Assembly (NCBI GenBank): GCA_003586115.2 | Contig: QVOM02000034.1 | Location: forward strand, 127,879,936-127,943,935 | Direction of reading: 5' to 3' | Source of the DNA: Salvator merianae | Taxonomy: Eukaryota; Chordata; Lepidosauria; Squamata; Teiidae | DNA length: 64,000 nt | Shown: piece by piece, positions 1-11,200 of the stretch | How the letters are laid out: each line of letters opens with the position of its first letter | Position numbering within the stretch: the stretch's first letter is position 1 | Notes under the pieces: model-generated | The model's database searches: none | What the model saw: the letters and a program-made list of their open reading frames with translations, nothing else | What the model was told of the DNA's origin: nothing | Program-made: the position numbers and the translations under genes

Positions 1-357
1 TTTTATAACCTTCCCCATTTTCCCTTTCTCTTAATTGCCACCATTTGGCCCTTTGTCTCCTGATTTCAGCCACACTGGTTTCTTTTGTTATTTTACCCTT
101 TACTAGAACAGAGTTGATTGCATTCAACACCCAAACAAAACTTTAAATGTATCCCACTATGGGTTTCCCAGGCTTTAAAAAACTCCCGGCCAATCTTCTT
201 TCACTCTTCTCACATCCATTCAGAGGTTACTTCCCCTTAGGTCCCTTCCTTTAGTGCAATTATTTATGTAACACTGAAACAGGACACTGTGCTTTACTGG
301 AGGAATAGCAAACTCAATAGGAGACAAAAGGCAAAAAAATCTTCATCACAAAGAAGT

Positions 358-370
358 GGGGGGGGGGGGG
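358..370. repeat. Homopolymer G13
   Basis: This is an uninterrupted run of 13 G, prone to length polymorphism and sequencing error. Confidence 0.95.
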
Positions 371-710
371 TTTAAAGTTGGACATTCACTTATATACACT
401 GCCAAATGAGGAAAAAACCCGAAGGAAAAAAGATGCACCGCTCAGATACACTAATTCATATGCACCAATACAAATACACTACATCATATAAAGAGCTACT
501 GTGATTTAAATAGAAATGCAATAATTCTGGCACAGGGGGAAGCTTGTATGTGATATGTTATATGACTGTTCAGTCTGCTGTCCAGATGCTATGTGTCAGT
601 GGAACTTGGATTGGATTCCAACCCATCCACACTAGGGCTCCTCATAGCCTCACTTTTTGGCACAACAGTAGCACTCCATGTGCTTGACTCACAAAGCTGC
701 AAATCACAAA

Positions 711-738
711 GTGTTTAAAAGTGTTAAAAGTGTTAAAA
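711..738. repeat. Short tandem repeat, three units of gtgttaaaa
   Basis: Three consecutive 9-10-bp units (gtgtttaaaa, gtgttaaaa, gtgttaaaa) are followed by a g and then ctcag. Confidence 0.9.
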
Positions 739-1069
739 GACTCAGACTACACATTTAAAATTGTAACATCATACAAGCAATATTCCTTAGGTCACACCTT
801 CTATTTCAGAAGGACAGAGGCTGTCTTAAGTTCTCGGAGACTAGATGCCAAAGTGCATTTCTGGATTTTCCAAGGACTTTCCTGGCTGTATTGGGACTAT
901 TCTGTCATTGGATAATCCCAGCACTGAGTCTGTTTCATCCAGAAACAGACCTAGGCAAAGGGCTGCCATCCAGGCCAGGTCAGCAGCAGTGTGGAGGGCA
1001 GCCAGCAGCTTAACACGAGCTGTCACTGCTAGCCGCCCACAGAGCTGCTTTGCTTTGCCTCACCCCAGG

Positions 1070-1465
1070 AAGGGCCTGACCCCACTGCTGCCACTGCTGC
1101 TGCTGCCATCATCCCAATGCCCCCCAACATCCTACTGTGCCACAGCCACTGTTGCCACCATGCCAAGCCTGGTAAAAAGTAAGCTTTGATGCCCCCCTTT
1201 GCCCCCACCTCCCATTACCAACCCCCCCATTATGCCATATCATGCTGCACCACCCTTGTCCCCTGCACCCCATTGTCTTGCATCCCCATGCCATGCTGAG
1301 CCATCCCTGCCACCCCCACCCTCCTGTGCCACACTGAGCCAGCCAATCACACTGCACCCCTGCACCATGCTGTGCCATCCCATGCCATGCCATGCCCCCA
1401 ACCCCACAGTGCCATGTTGTACCCCCCACCTGCCCTGTGCCCCCCCACCCCCAAAGCTCCTTACT
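1070..1465. repeat. C-rich degenerate repeat block (CCATGC / CTGC motifs)
   Basis: This is about 400 bp of C-rich, G-poor plus strand with loosely repeated gccatg, ctgc and cacccc words, including ccatgccatgcc near 1380. Overlapping open frames on both strands result from low stop-codon density in this composition. It looks like a decayed minisatellite or expanded repeat, not a gene. Confidence 0.7.
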
Positions 1466-2714
1466 GAAGTTTATCTTTTCCTGTGAAGGCTTGGTGGGGA
1501 GGTGTCATCACTGTGCTCACGGTAAGTGTGATCAGGCTGTACCAGGCTGAAAACAGCCTGACTTCCCTGTCCATCCCAGAGACTGACTGTAAGGCTAGGA
1601 TGTGACTACTGCTTTAGTGATGTTATTTCTCATTCATACGAAAGCACAAAGCATGGAATTTTTTTATGATGCTCCACAAACAATAAAAAAAAAACTGAGA
1701 AACTCTATAGTATTTCCTTCAAATAGCCAAGAGCGTTGCACTGTTCTTATCAGGCTTGTGCTGAACTTCTCTTCAACATGATTGAACCAAGTAGAGAGGC
1801 TAAGGACTGTTGCATGCCCCACACAATCAGTCCAGCCTCTTTACAGCTTCTAAAGCCAGGTAATCCACAGAAATTGAGTGAGAAACCCACCTGTACTGTT
1901 GTACATACAGTGACTGCCATTATTACTGCCTTTGTGAACAAGCCACATTGCAGTTTCATGCAACATCATTGTACAAGCCTAGGCAGTCTCAAAGCAATAT
2001 TGCATTCAAGTGGAATATATTTCCATCCACAAAAGTAGCAGTAAAGGCAACCACTGTTCGCACAACAGTGCAGGTGAGTTCCACTCTCAATTTCTGCAGG
2101 GTTCGCCTGCACATTACTTGGTCTGAGGAGTCATAGAGAAACCAGACTTGTTGCAAGAGGCAAACAGTCCTTGAACTCTCTATTCAGTTTGATTGTGTCA
2201 AACAGAGGTTTGACATAAGCCTAGTTACCAGATACTGATATTATGCCAATGGATTAAGCCAGTTCCATTGGTCCCTCATTGTCACACTTGAAGCATTATT
2301 TGCACAGTATCATCAATTGGCATGGCCTTCATATATTAATTTTAAAAAGAGGTCACTGCTCTGAAGAGTTCACAGCCCAAATTGTTTGCATGAGAAGGTG
2401 GCAAAGGGAAGTCAGAAAGGAAGCCAGTATCTATACTCAGGACCAAACAAAATGAGATATTAGCAATCTATTGCAAAACTCTCCTACTCTTGTTTATAAA
2501 AGTAGTGATTGTGTGTGTTTTGTGTAAGAAAGGCTGGTTCAAACAAGGACTCACCACTTCGTGCTCATTTTCAAAACTGTCCTTCAGGGAAAAAATACAG
2601 GCCACTCTGCAAACTCTGCACATTTATGCAAGGGAGCAGGAAGGTCTGAAAATCACCAGTGATGAGTTTTTTAAAAATGTTTATCAGATTTTGGCATGTA
2701 ACTACCTAAAAGCC

Positions 2715-2830
2715 AGGTTCACGTAGGGGCAAGAGTGTTGGACTAGGAGTCCTACTCAGCCGGAGAAGCTTACTGCGTGGCCTTGAGTCACTCACTGCCT
2801 CTCAGTCCAATCTACTTCATACACTTTTTA
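2715..2830 (+). mobile_element. tRNA-related SINE fragment
   Basis: The words aagagtgttggactagga, then ggccttgagtcactcactg and ctctcagtc occur in the order of a reptile SINE with a tRNA-like head and a MIR-like core (head copy also at 36880-37020 in reverse). The fragment is decayed, and only the central part is recognisable. Confidence 0.5.
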
Positions 2831-3056
2831 TTAGGATACAGTGAAGGGAAAGAGAATGAGTGTTTGGTGCCTTGCAAACTTCAGAAGAAAGGGAAGACAT
2901 AAATGCACATATCAATAAATAAAATAAAAGCACACATCTCACCAAGCTGCATTATTGCACACAGTGGCCATGCATGGAGCACTTCTATAAAAGCAACATG
3001 GTGGGGTAAGGCTGTACCTGGAATCCTTCCTTTTATTTTTCCCAATCTCCTTTTTG

Positions 3057-3250
3057 GGAGTGTTTGTAGTTCAGTGGCAGAGCATACAGTCTGGAAAGCA
3101 AAGGGTTGCCAGTTCAGTCCCCAGCCTCTCCTCAGAAGTAGGCAATGGCAAACACTTCCGTACCTCTGCCAAGAAAACTGCATAGAAGTGCCTACTGAGG
3201 TGCCCACACAGCCAACCAGAAGTCAGCCATGACTTGATGGTACCCAGTGA
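3057..3250 (+). mobile_element. tRNA-derived SINE with LINE-like 3' tail
   Basis: The left part has a pol III A-box-like gtagttcagtgg (3066-3077) and a B-box-like gggttgccagttcagtcc. The middle part (aggcaatggcaaacacttc, ctgccaagaaaactgcat) and the tail agtcagccatgacttgatgg match copies at 56637-56812 (+) and 58476-58665 (-). This belongs to the lizard SINE class with a LINE-derived tail (Sauria-like; clade not proven). Confidence 0.85.
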
Positions 3251-3867
3251 TCACCTTTCCCCCCACAGTCGATCAAACTGTGATTTAGAAGGATCAGAGC
3301 CCCACCCTCTCCTCTACCATCTTCCATGTCCTGGTCCAGAGGCTACCCTTGAAATTCAGCAAAAAAGAAAGAAAAGATCCACTGAGGTTCTTTTAAGGAA
3401 AAATATTTAAGAATAGGTAAGAGAGCTTCTGCAACTACTTAGATTTACTAACCCAGCCATCCAAAAGTTAAGCAACTTACCCATGTCCAAAGAGACAATT
3501 GTGGCTCCAGACTGGAACTATGCACAGGACCCTTTTGGTTCCCAGCCAATAGTTTGCCCAAGCTGCTTTGCCACAATCTCCCTGACTTATCTGGCATTGC
3601 CTAAATTATCTTGTGGACTATGCTGAGTACTTCACAACAAAAGGCAAAGGATTTTCTACTACGCAACTGAAAAACAGAAATTCAGTCTAGGCTAGAAAGC
3701 ATAGATTACAAAACAATACATTCTCAAGTTCTGAAAGGTTAACAAAGTTTACCAAAGCCATGCTACTGTTTCTAGAAGAGCAAGGAGGACAGAGTGTAGG
3801 CCTTTTTATAGGCACAATACAAGTCTAATGATCACATTTTTATTTTTCACTTTTCGACTTTAACTTT

Positions 3868-3980
3868 CAGAGCCAGCATGGTATACTAGCTTGAACATTG
3901 GATGAGAACTTGTACGGATGAAGTCTGGGTCCAAATAGCCCAGAGCTATGAAGCTTAAAGAGTGACTCTGAGCTAGTCAT
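3868..3980 (+). mobile_element. tRNA-related SINE fragment (agagccagcatggt head)
   Basis: The fragment starts with agagccagcatggtatac and keeps gggtccaaatagcccagagc and a gtgactctgagctagtca segment. This is the layout of the second SINE family of the window. Confidence 0.55.
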
Positions 3981-4892
3981 CAGAGTGAGACAACTCCACA
4001 TATCTTGTCCTTAGTTCTTTAAAAGTTGAAACACTGTACTATTTTATAAGTGTTCAAAAACAGTAACCTGATTTATCAGACAAACAGCTTCTGATACAGC
4101 AGCAGACAAACTGTTGATTTGGGAGCTATATCAAAATGTTCAAGATGCTGCAAGAGATATTTTTTACGTTGGAAACTTCCACAGGAATATTACATGGTTA
4201 GGTTCAGCTGTGTGTCAAATGGCCCCATATCATGGGAGGAAGAGAAGAACACTGTACAATTACTACATATTTCATGACAAGCAGTTCCATCCCAGTGCTT
4301 TCCCTGGCTCAACATGCTGCCAAACCATCTTGAGCTTGGGCAGTTCCATATCCAGCCAAACTAAACAACACACATCTCTAATATTGAGCTTTAAGTTCCT
4401 TAATTTTCAACAAGCCATGGTGCTGAACTTGGTTAAGGGGCAATTGACACTGAAATTTTAATCCAGCTTCTTTCCATGTTATCGAACCCAAAGGTGGATT
4501 TTCTGAGTTAGATAATACTGAAAGAAAACAGCTTGTCTTTTTGCTGATGTATTCTCTCACTCTGAAAGTAGACTGAATCTGGATTAAAACGTAGACGTAA
4601 CTGGATCCTAACACCGGTATATCACATGAATGGCATTGCTGTGACATTTAATCCTGTACTACAATCATATTTCTAAGAGAAAGCCCAAGTATGAAATATT
4701 CAGATGAGACTTACAAATTCACAGAACGTTTTGACAGAGAAAATATGTGTGGGTTACGGTCTGACAAAATTCTCAGGAGCTCTTTTTATGTAACACCCAC
4801 TCATTTGGACACAAACACCAGTGAACTCCAATAGGCCTCCTTCTGAGCAGATGCATAAAACTTTGTTGCTAAATTTAGCTTGATCATTACCA

Positions 4893-4894
<2 letters not shown>

Positions 4895-4923
<29 letters not shown>
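4895..4923. repeat. (GT)n microsatellite
   Basis: There are about 14.5 uninterrupted GT units, followed by a C11 run at 4983-4993. The tract lies about 220 bp beyond the exon 4 donor, on the intron 4 side. Confidence 0.97.
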
Positions 4924-4926
<3 letters not shown>

Positions 4927-4982
4927 TTATTAATTCTAGTCCATCTGCTTGACCACCTTTATGATATTCAGCTCCTTCTGAA

Positions 4983-4993
4983 CCCCCCCCCCC
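4983..4993. repeat. Homopolymer C11
   Basis: This is an uninterrupted run of 11 C. Confidence 0.95.
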
Positions 4994-5146
4994 GACTTTT
5001 TTGTGTAACTGTGACAGAACAGTTGCTACTTTATAAAGTAATAAGTAAATTGGTACATAGTTCTCTAAGGAGTTGTCAACCACATCCTTTTCTCAGTAGT
5101 CAAACCTGGCAGTGATTTCTGCTCTTCACAGAAGAGCAACACTTAC

Positions 5147-5224
5147 TTCCTGAGTACTGTTTTGGTCTCCGTGGAGTTCTGGCTCCCATCTTCTTCACAG
5201 CTTGAAATGTCCAGACTTCCATAT
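5147..5224 (-). CDS. RGL1: RGL1 coding exon 4 (REM domain, variable loop)
   Basis: This exon has 78 nt. It completes split codon 116, encodes residues 117-141 and leaves two bases of codon 142 (phase 2 in, phase 2 out). The acceptor is tgcatttag (AG at 5226-5225); the donor is gtaagt at 5146-5141. The peptide is YGSLDISSCEEDGSQNST followed by ETKTVLR and a split Asn codon. The core CEEDGSQ and the TVLRN/MVIRN end fit RGL1. The Ser/Thr-rich positions around the core differ from the mammalian protein by substitution only, and the length is the same, as expected for a surface loop. The following exon, which should begin with AIASILRAW-like sequence, was not found between 1 and 5146. Confidence 0.93.
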
Positions 5225-8200
5225 CTAAATGCAACAGGAAATACATTTTAGACAGGGATTAAAAGTTAAGGAGGCAAAATTACTTCTTAGCAATTAGACA
5301 GTAAAAAGGTCAATATGAAACTAAAGCAGAAAGTATAACACTGACTAGAAGATGACAGTCAAAGAACTGACTGAGGAGTTCAAATTAATACGCAAAATTC
5401 ATCTTTTCCTCTTTGCCCGTCTCCTCATCAGCTGCTTTTCCTTAATTCCTTAGAGTTACTTGTTTATAAGCAGCAACTTTTTTTATGTAACAAGTAAAGA
5501 TGCAGATTCCTCCAAACTTTTTTTTTTTTTTTAATTTCTTTCCTGCCAATGTAGTATACATGTTCCTCTGGATAGGCCTGAGGAAAGCTATGGTCTCAGC
5601 CTTGAAAGAGGCAGTGGTCTGTTGCTCCTTAAAAAAAAACCCTCCTTGTACCCTGATGTGTGTTCTATCACCCAGTTGCAAATACCTCCTTTTGGGACAA
5701 GGTGTTGGAGAGGGTGGTGGTTGTACAACTGCAGGCATCTGAACTCATTCTGATCTGGGTTCATGCCTGCCTGTGGGACAGAATCAGGGTGCTACAGATG
5801 ACACTCGGATCTTTTTATAATACCTCACTTTTGGCTTTGAATATCCAGGACCAGGGCCTGGATGCAGTGATGGGCTTGATGATGGCTAATAGACGGAGAC
5901 TGAATTCTGACAAAATGGAAACTTCATGGATAGGAAGTTCCAAGGTCCATGACTGGGGTTTTTGCCTGTTCTAGATGGAATTGTAGTCCTTGGAAGGACC
6001 AGGTTTAGGGCTGCTGTTGGAGTCACCTCTATCCATGGACAGCCAGGTAACCTCTGTGGCCAGAAGTGCCTTTACCAACTTTGGTTGGCATACCAACTAT
6101 GCCCGTACTGAACAGGGATAGCCTGGCCATTGCTGTACGTGCCTTGCTTATCTCACATTAAGCTACGATAATGCACTCTCTGTAGGTTATCCTCTCATCT
6201 GCTCTGAAAGCTGTAACTAGAGTAAAATAGAGCAGCAAGGTGGTTGAGTGGGGTGTCTGTTTGGAAACATATCACACTTGTGCTTAAGCAATTGCATTGG
6301 CTGCTAGCTGCAGGACAGGGTTCATGGTCTTATGCTTGGCATATGATTCCTAAACAGTTTGGGACCATGGTTCCTTAAAGAATGCCTTCCTCATTATAAT
6401 CCTGGAAGAGCTGGAGCGGTCTTACTTAAGGTCCCATAAAATATAGAATGTTACCTTACAATGGCCATAATTGGGACCCTTCTTAAGGTACATAAGGTAG
6501 CACCTACCTTATGTAATGCTTTCCCCTGCCCTTTGCGAGGTGCCTACAATTGCAGCTATTTGGTGCCTATTAAAGACCTTCCTCTTTATTCTAGGCATTC
6601 TCTGTCTGAATGCTTGTCTCTTCCCTGATGAACTTTGTTTTTTATTATGTTTTTAATTGCTGATTTTTCTCTTTGTGAAACTTCTCCTTGTTTTAAGATT
6701 TTAAAAATGAGAATCAATATATGTCTCATTTTTTAAAAAAAAAAATACTTTTTTGTCCTGGTTTTTTTCTTTTTTTCAGCATATTTTCACATTCCCATTT
6801 TTTTCTATAGGTCATTGCAATCAACCTAGCTACCAATTTGTTCTAGTTCTTTCAATCATCCTATGCCATGTTAATGAACTCCTCTTAACCAATTTCTTGC
6901 CTTCACTCCTTCAGTATAACACCTTCTAAGGTGTTAACACCATTTGTTTTTATCTGGGTTTGATTTTCTTTGAAAGGGCATCACTACAAGGCAGCTTTTT
7001 GATGTTTGATAATCTTTGTATTTCTATACAAGTAACTCCTTAAGTTTGCACCATAATGTTTATTCAGAGACTTCTGCACTCTTCGCTTCTTTTTTTGGCC
7101 TTGGTTCCTGGAACTTCTGTCCCCTTTCACTTCCCCTCAAGGTTTCTGATCTGAGTCTGCTATTTATTTTGCATACATCTTTCAGTGATTTTCTTCTTTC
7201 ATTTCTGTGCCCTTAACTTCATCTCAAGACCTTGGTTCTAGTCTTCAGCTTTATCTATACATCTCCTCTGAGACTGTATGGAGTTTTACCCTGAAGCAAA
7301 CTGTCAGTCCTCCCATTATTCTCTCTAAGATGATGGACCTGGCAACTTCCCCATATATTTGTTTCCAGAGCATTTGAAATGTAGGGAAATTTTGGCCTGC
7401 CAGTATCAGAGGCAGCATCACCGTAAATGTAATATTTTTTTTAAAATTATTATACATGAATTAATAACGTTACTGCAAGTTGAATATGCAAACTGTTCCT
7501 CCAGGAACCTCATAGTTTCTTTCTTTCTTTTTATATGAATGCATTGTTTGCTTATAAATTCTCCTACTCTGCGCCAAGGTGTCCATATATCAATGCTTAT
7601 CAGTGTTTAGAGGCCATTAGAAATAAACTGCAATTGCATTCTGTTTCACTTAGGGATCTATTAGATATGGCAAAAATGATGGCACCTTACTGGCATCGTG
7701 GCTGCACTGCCAGACCATCCCGATGCTATGTTGGGACCTTTGTGATTGATCAATCACTTACATAGAGTAAAAATCATGCTGGCAGATTCAGCATTATTAT
7801 TATTTAGCTGCCATGTATTCAACTTACCAGCTGCCTGACAGCACAGTATCGGAAAGAACTTCCACCCCACAGACATATAGAAAGCTCAAGGCAGTGACTT
7901 CTGATGGTATGCTGAAGGACTTCATTAGATAGCTGGTAAGTTATTTCATGCCAGGAGAGCCCTGCACACGTCTGGTGGGTCACAATAGGGGCAAAAGCCA
8001 TTCTGCCATTCATATCTAGCTTTCCCTTCACTATCTGGAGGCACTCCTAGAATACACTTTAAAATCCTGTACAACTTAGGATGACAGTAATCTAAGGAAT
8101 GAAGCTTTTCAACCAGTGCAAAATTTGAATTAAGAAAGCAGGTATAACTATATTAATATTTTCCTTGCAGTTGATGCTTTAAAAAAAATGAAGATGTGCA

Positions 8201-11200
8201 TAGGCAGATAGAGATAGAAACACTGATAGAAATACATACAGTATGAGCAACAGTTAGGGTGATGAATCAATTCTTTATTAAATAAGTCCACATCTCAGTT
8301 TTCCTAATAGCAATTCTTAATTTAGCAACTTAAACTGCATTCACACCATTAGAAAATGGCTTAAATGCAGCTTCAAAATGGAAGTATGTGGCAGCTAATG
8401 TTCCCATTCCACCTCTAATGTACATTTGATGTAGGATGTGTGGCAGTTGCCAGCTCTATGCTGCTTTTGAGTCACTTTTTTTTTTTTTTACTATGTGCAG
8501 AAGCCGCATTAGAATTTTGAACCTCGGGTTTCTTCTGTTCAATTGCATTATATATAGTATTAATCAATTTGTCTCTAGTTCTTGTCCTTAGTGAGAAGGA
8601 TTGCAGCTCAGTACCAATGCAACTGCCTGGAAAAAAGAGAGTCAAAACTTTGATCCTTAGCATCTCCCTACAAGAAGGAAATTGCAAACTGCTCCAGTAA
8701 CTTCCAAGGAAAAACTGCATGGAAGTGTCCATAGAATCAAGCCAACTTGGTGGTACCTAACAACAAACATCTTCTATTCACTGGTTTGTATAAAGATAAA
8801 AGAGATAAAGGCACAAGCATTCAATAGGACACAATGTCACTTTAATATGCCTCCTAGGGTTAGAAGATTGTGTCTGTATGATTTTACTTATATTTTCTTA
8901 TGAGAATAGTTAGAAGTGTCACATTGACCCTGTTCACCTATGTAAGCCAATGGTGTCATGATTAACACTGGCAAACACTGATTTTAATTGATAGACAGAG
9001 CCTCCATGGTGCCCTTAACACCCAACTTTCCATGAACTTGGATAATGTAGTCTGGGGGCTACACAGCTGCAATTTGAAAGTCGCATGTGGAAAAAACAAT
9101 ACATTTGAAAACCACACAAAATGAGGAATGACTGTATCACATTTCAGGTTTTGTCTGACAGAGAGATGTGCACAAACTGATGTTCACCCCTTTGTTCAAT
9201 TCAAATCTGTACTATTTTCAAACAGGCAGAGTGTTCAATTCGAACTCCAGCCTTTGGAATACCCCGTTTGATTTGAACAGGTTCAAACCTAAACCAGTTC
9301 AACACATCTCTAGTATAAAACATAGGCTGTGATCAAACATAACAAAAAAGGAACCTTGGAGGCACTTCAGAGAGACAGTGTGTGGCCCTCATGTCCCCAA
9401 CCTTCTCTAATCCTTTTTTTCTAGCACGGAATGTTTGGGGGGGGGCAGACTGGTGTATAAACAATCCCAACTCGAAGCCTTCTTTAAGTCGCTTCAGAGG
9501 TGTTTATTTTTGCTGTATCTGATGACAGCCATAGAATGCACTGCGCAATCAGACATTCAAAACTGTTACATGATGCAAATATAACAAGCAGACTATGGTT
9601 CCCTGCTATGGGTTGTTTGTTTAGCGTGTATCTGGTAGCATTGTACGAGGCAGTTCTAATTTCACAACTCAATGCTTAGGAGAAAATTGGGAGTAGGATG
9701 AAATGTGACAGAACCCTTTTAGGCTAAAAAGCACTCATACCCACTGTCCATTAAGAAGGACCATTTTTCATTAGGTTCAAAATCATTTGACTGGTTGAAC
9801 AACACTGATTGGCTGAAACCTGTGGCATTGTCAGTCTACTTCCATTTCCCTATGCAGGGCAATTTCAAGGTGTAAATAAGTGTTAGAATTATTATTCTCT
9901 GACAGTGTTATGGAATAGACAAGATGTGAGGCAGAAGCCCAATGAAGCTGGTCTTTTTGCAGGATGGATGGAGAGATCTGCAGTCCCATCTCCAAAGAAA
10001 TCTGACAGACCATTTGAAATCTGCTACCTCAATCAGCATTCAGCTGCAGATGTATTTAGAAGACGTATGTGGTGGAACAGGACAACTCCACTTTTGTAGA
10101 ATGCTTGTACAAATTTATAAAAACAATTATTTAATGCCTCTCTTTCAGACAATTTTGATTTTTAGATGAGAAGTTTTACAAAAAAAGGAGGATCGAAACC
10201 AGAAGTGGGGAAGCTTCCAAGTACATTGGGACAACAGCTTATTTATTCAGTTCAAGTCTATGTTCCACTTTACTACTTTGCAACATATATGGTACATAAA
10301 ACCAACAAAATACAATTCAAATCTACCTATCAAAAACTTTAAACCAAAGTAAAGTAATTAAGATCACAACATATGGGACTAGTCGGAATTCAGGAAATGC
10401 CAGGGCTGCTCTGAAGCAACAAAAAGTAAATGCAAATCTGATGCATTAAAGGTACTTACAATACATGTCTGTTCTTCACTGGGAGTTTGGGAGCTGCTAT
10501 GTGCAAAAGCAGGGTAAATGTGCCTGCTTTCACACCCACTGTTCTAACGTTGCAGGCTCAGGCAAACTCTCAAGGTCCCTGTGATGGGATCCAGATACCA
10601 TCTTGGCCAAAATGTTTCTTCTGGTTGCTGTGCTGAAATGTACAATCAAAACTGCATGGGATCTGCAGAAAAGTAGGCCTCCCAGTACTATGTGATAACA
10701 GCTTGTTAGCATGGCACAGAAAAAGCTAGGGACAGTACTGAAGAGAAACAGAAATCCTGGACTTGTGTGGACAGACCCTTTGCAGTTAGCATACAAAGCA
10801 GTGGAGGCCAGGACAAAAGTATAAAGACTGGTGCAGCTTTCTCCATGATCATACCCAGACTGCCTCCAGTTGCAAGATATATCCTGGCATCTTCTTGGCA
10901 CTGTACTGGGAATGCCACACGCAAAGAGTGTGTTGCAATGCTATTACACGAAATCCAGCATCAATACTGGGTTTCCTCTAATAGCTCTTCATCATTAAGA
11001 CAACTGAGGTACCAGAAGACAGCCAAGCATGTAAAAAACAACAAAAGGAAGTGGATGGGCTCTTGGCTGGCTTCCAGTAGCCCTAATCGGCATGATCACG
11101 AAAGCTGCTCGCCAGACATGAAGGTAAGCAGGGGGTTGCTTCTCACATTTGGTGTGGTACAGCAAGAGGCAGTTCTGGGACCTTGTTTAGATCCCACATT

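Larger units (their letters stand above)
1..5146 (-). other. RGL1: RGL1 intron 4, 5' part (continues beyond the window)
   Basis: The intron begins with gtaagt at 5146-5141 and runs off the window at position 1. I searched for the next RGL1 exon (rest of the REM domain) and did not see it. It contains a G13 run, a short tandem repeat, a C-rich degenerate block, three SINE copies and a (GT)n tract. Stretches 371-700, 1480-2710, 3260-3860 and 3985-4890 hold nothing I recognise. Confidence 0.8.

Noticed and set aside
1109..1486. Overlapping open frames on both strands
   Set aside because: They arise from the C-rich degenerate repeat, as the low-complexity Pro/Cys/His and Gly/Trp composition shows.
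3066..3121. A-box and B-box as a possible tRNA gene
   Set aside because: No cloverleaf with a proper acceptor stem and anticodon arm could be formed. The boxes belong to a SINE with a LINE-like tail present in several copies.
1..5146. Search for RGL1 exon 5 (AIASILRAW-like peptide on the minus strand)
   Set aside because: Not found; the intron appears to continue beyond the left edge of the window.
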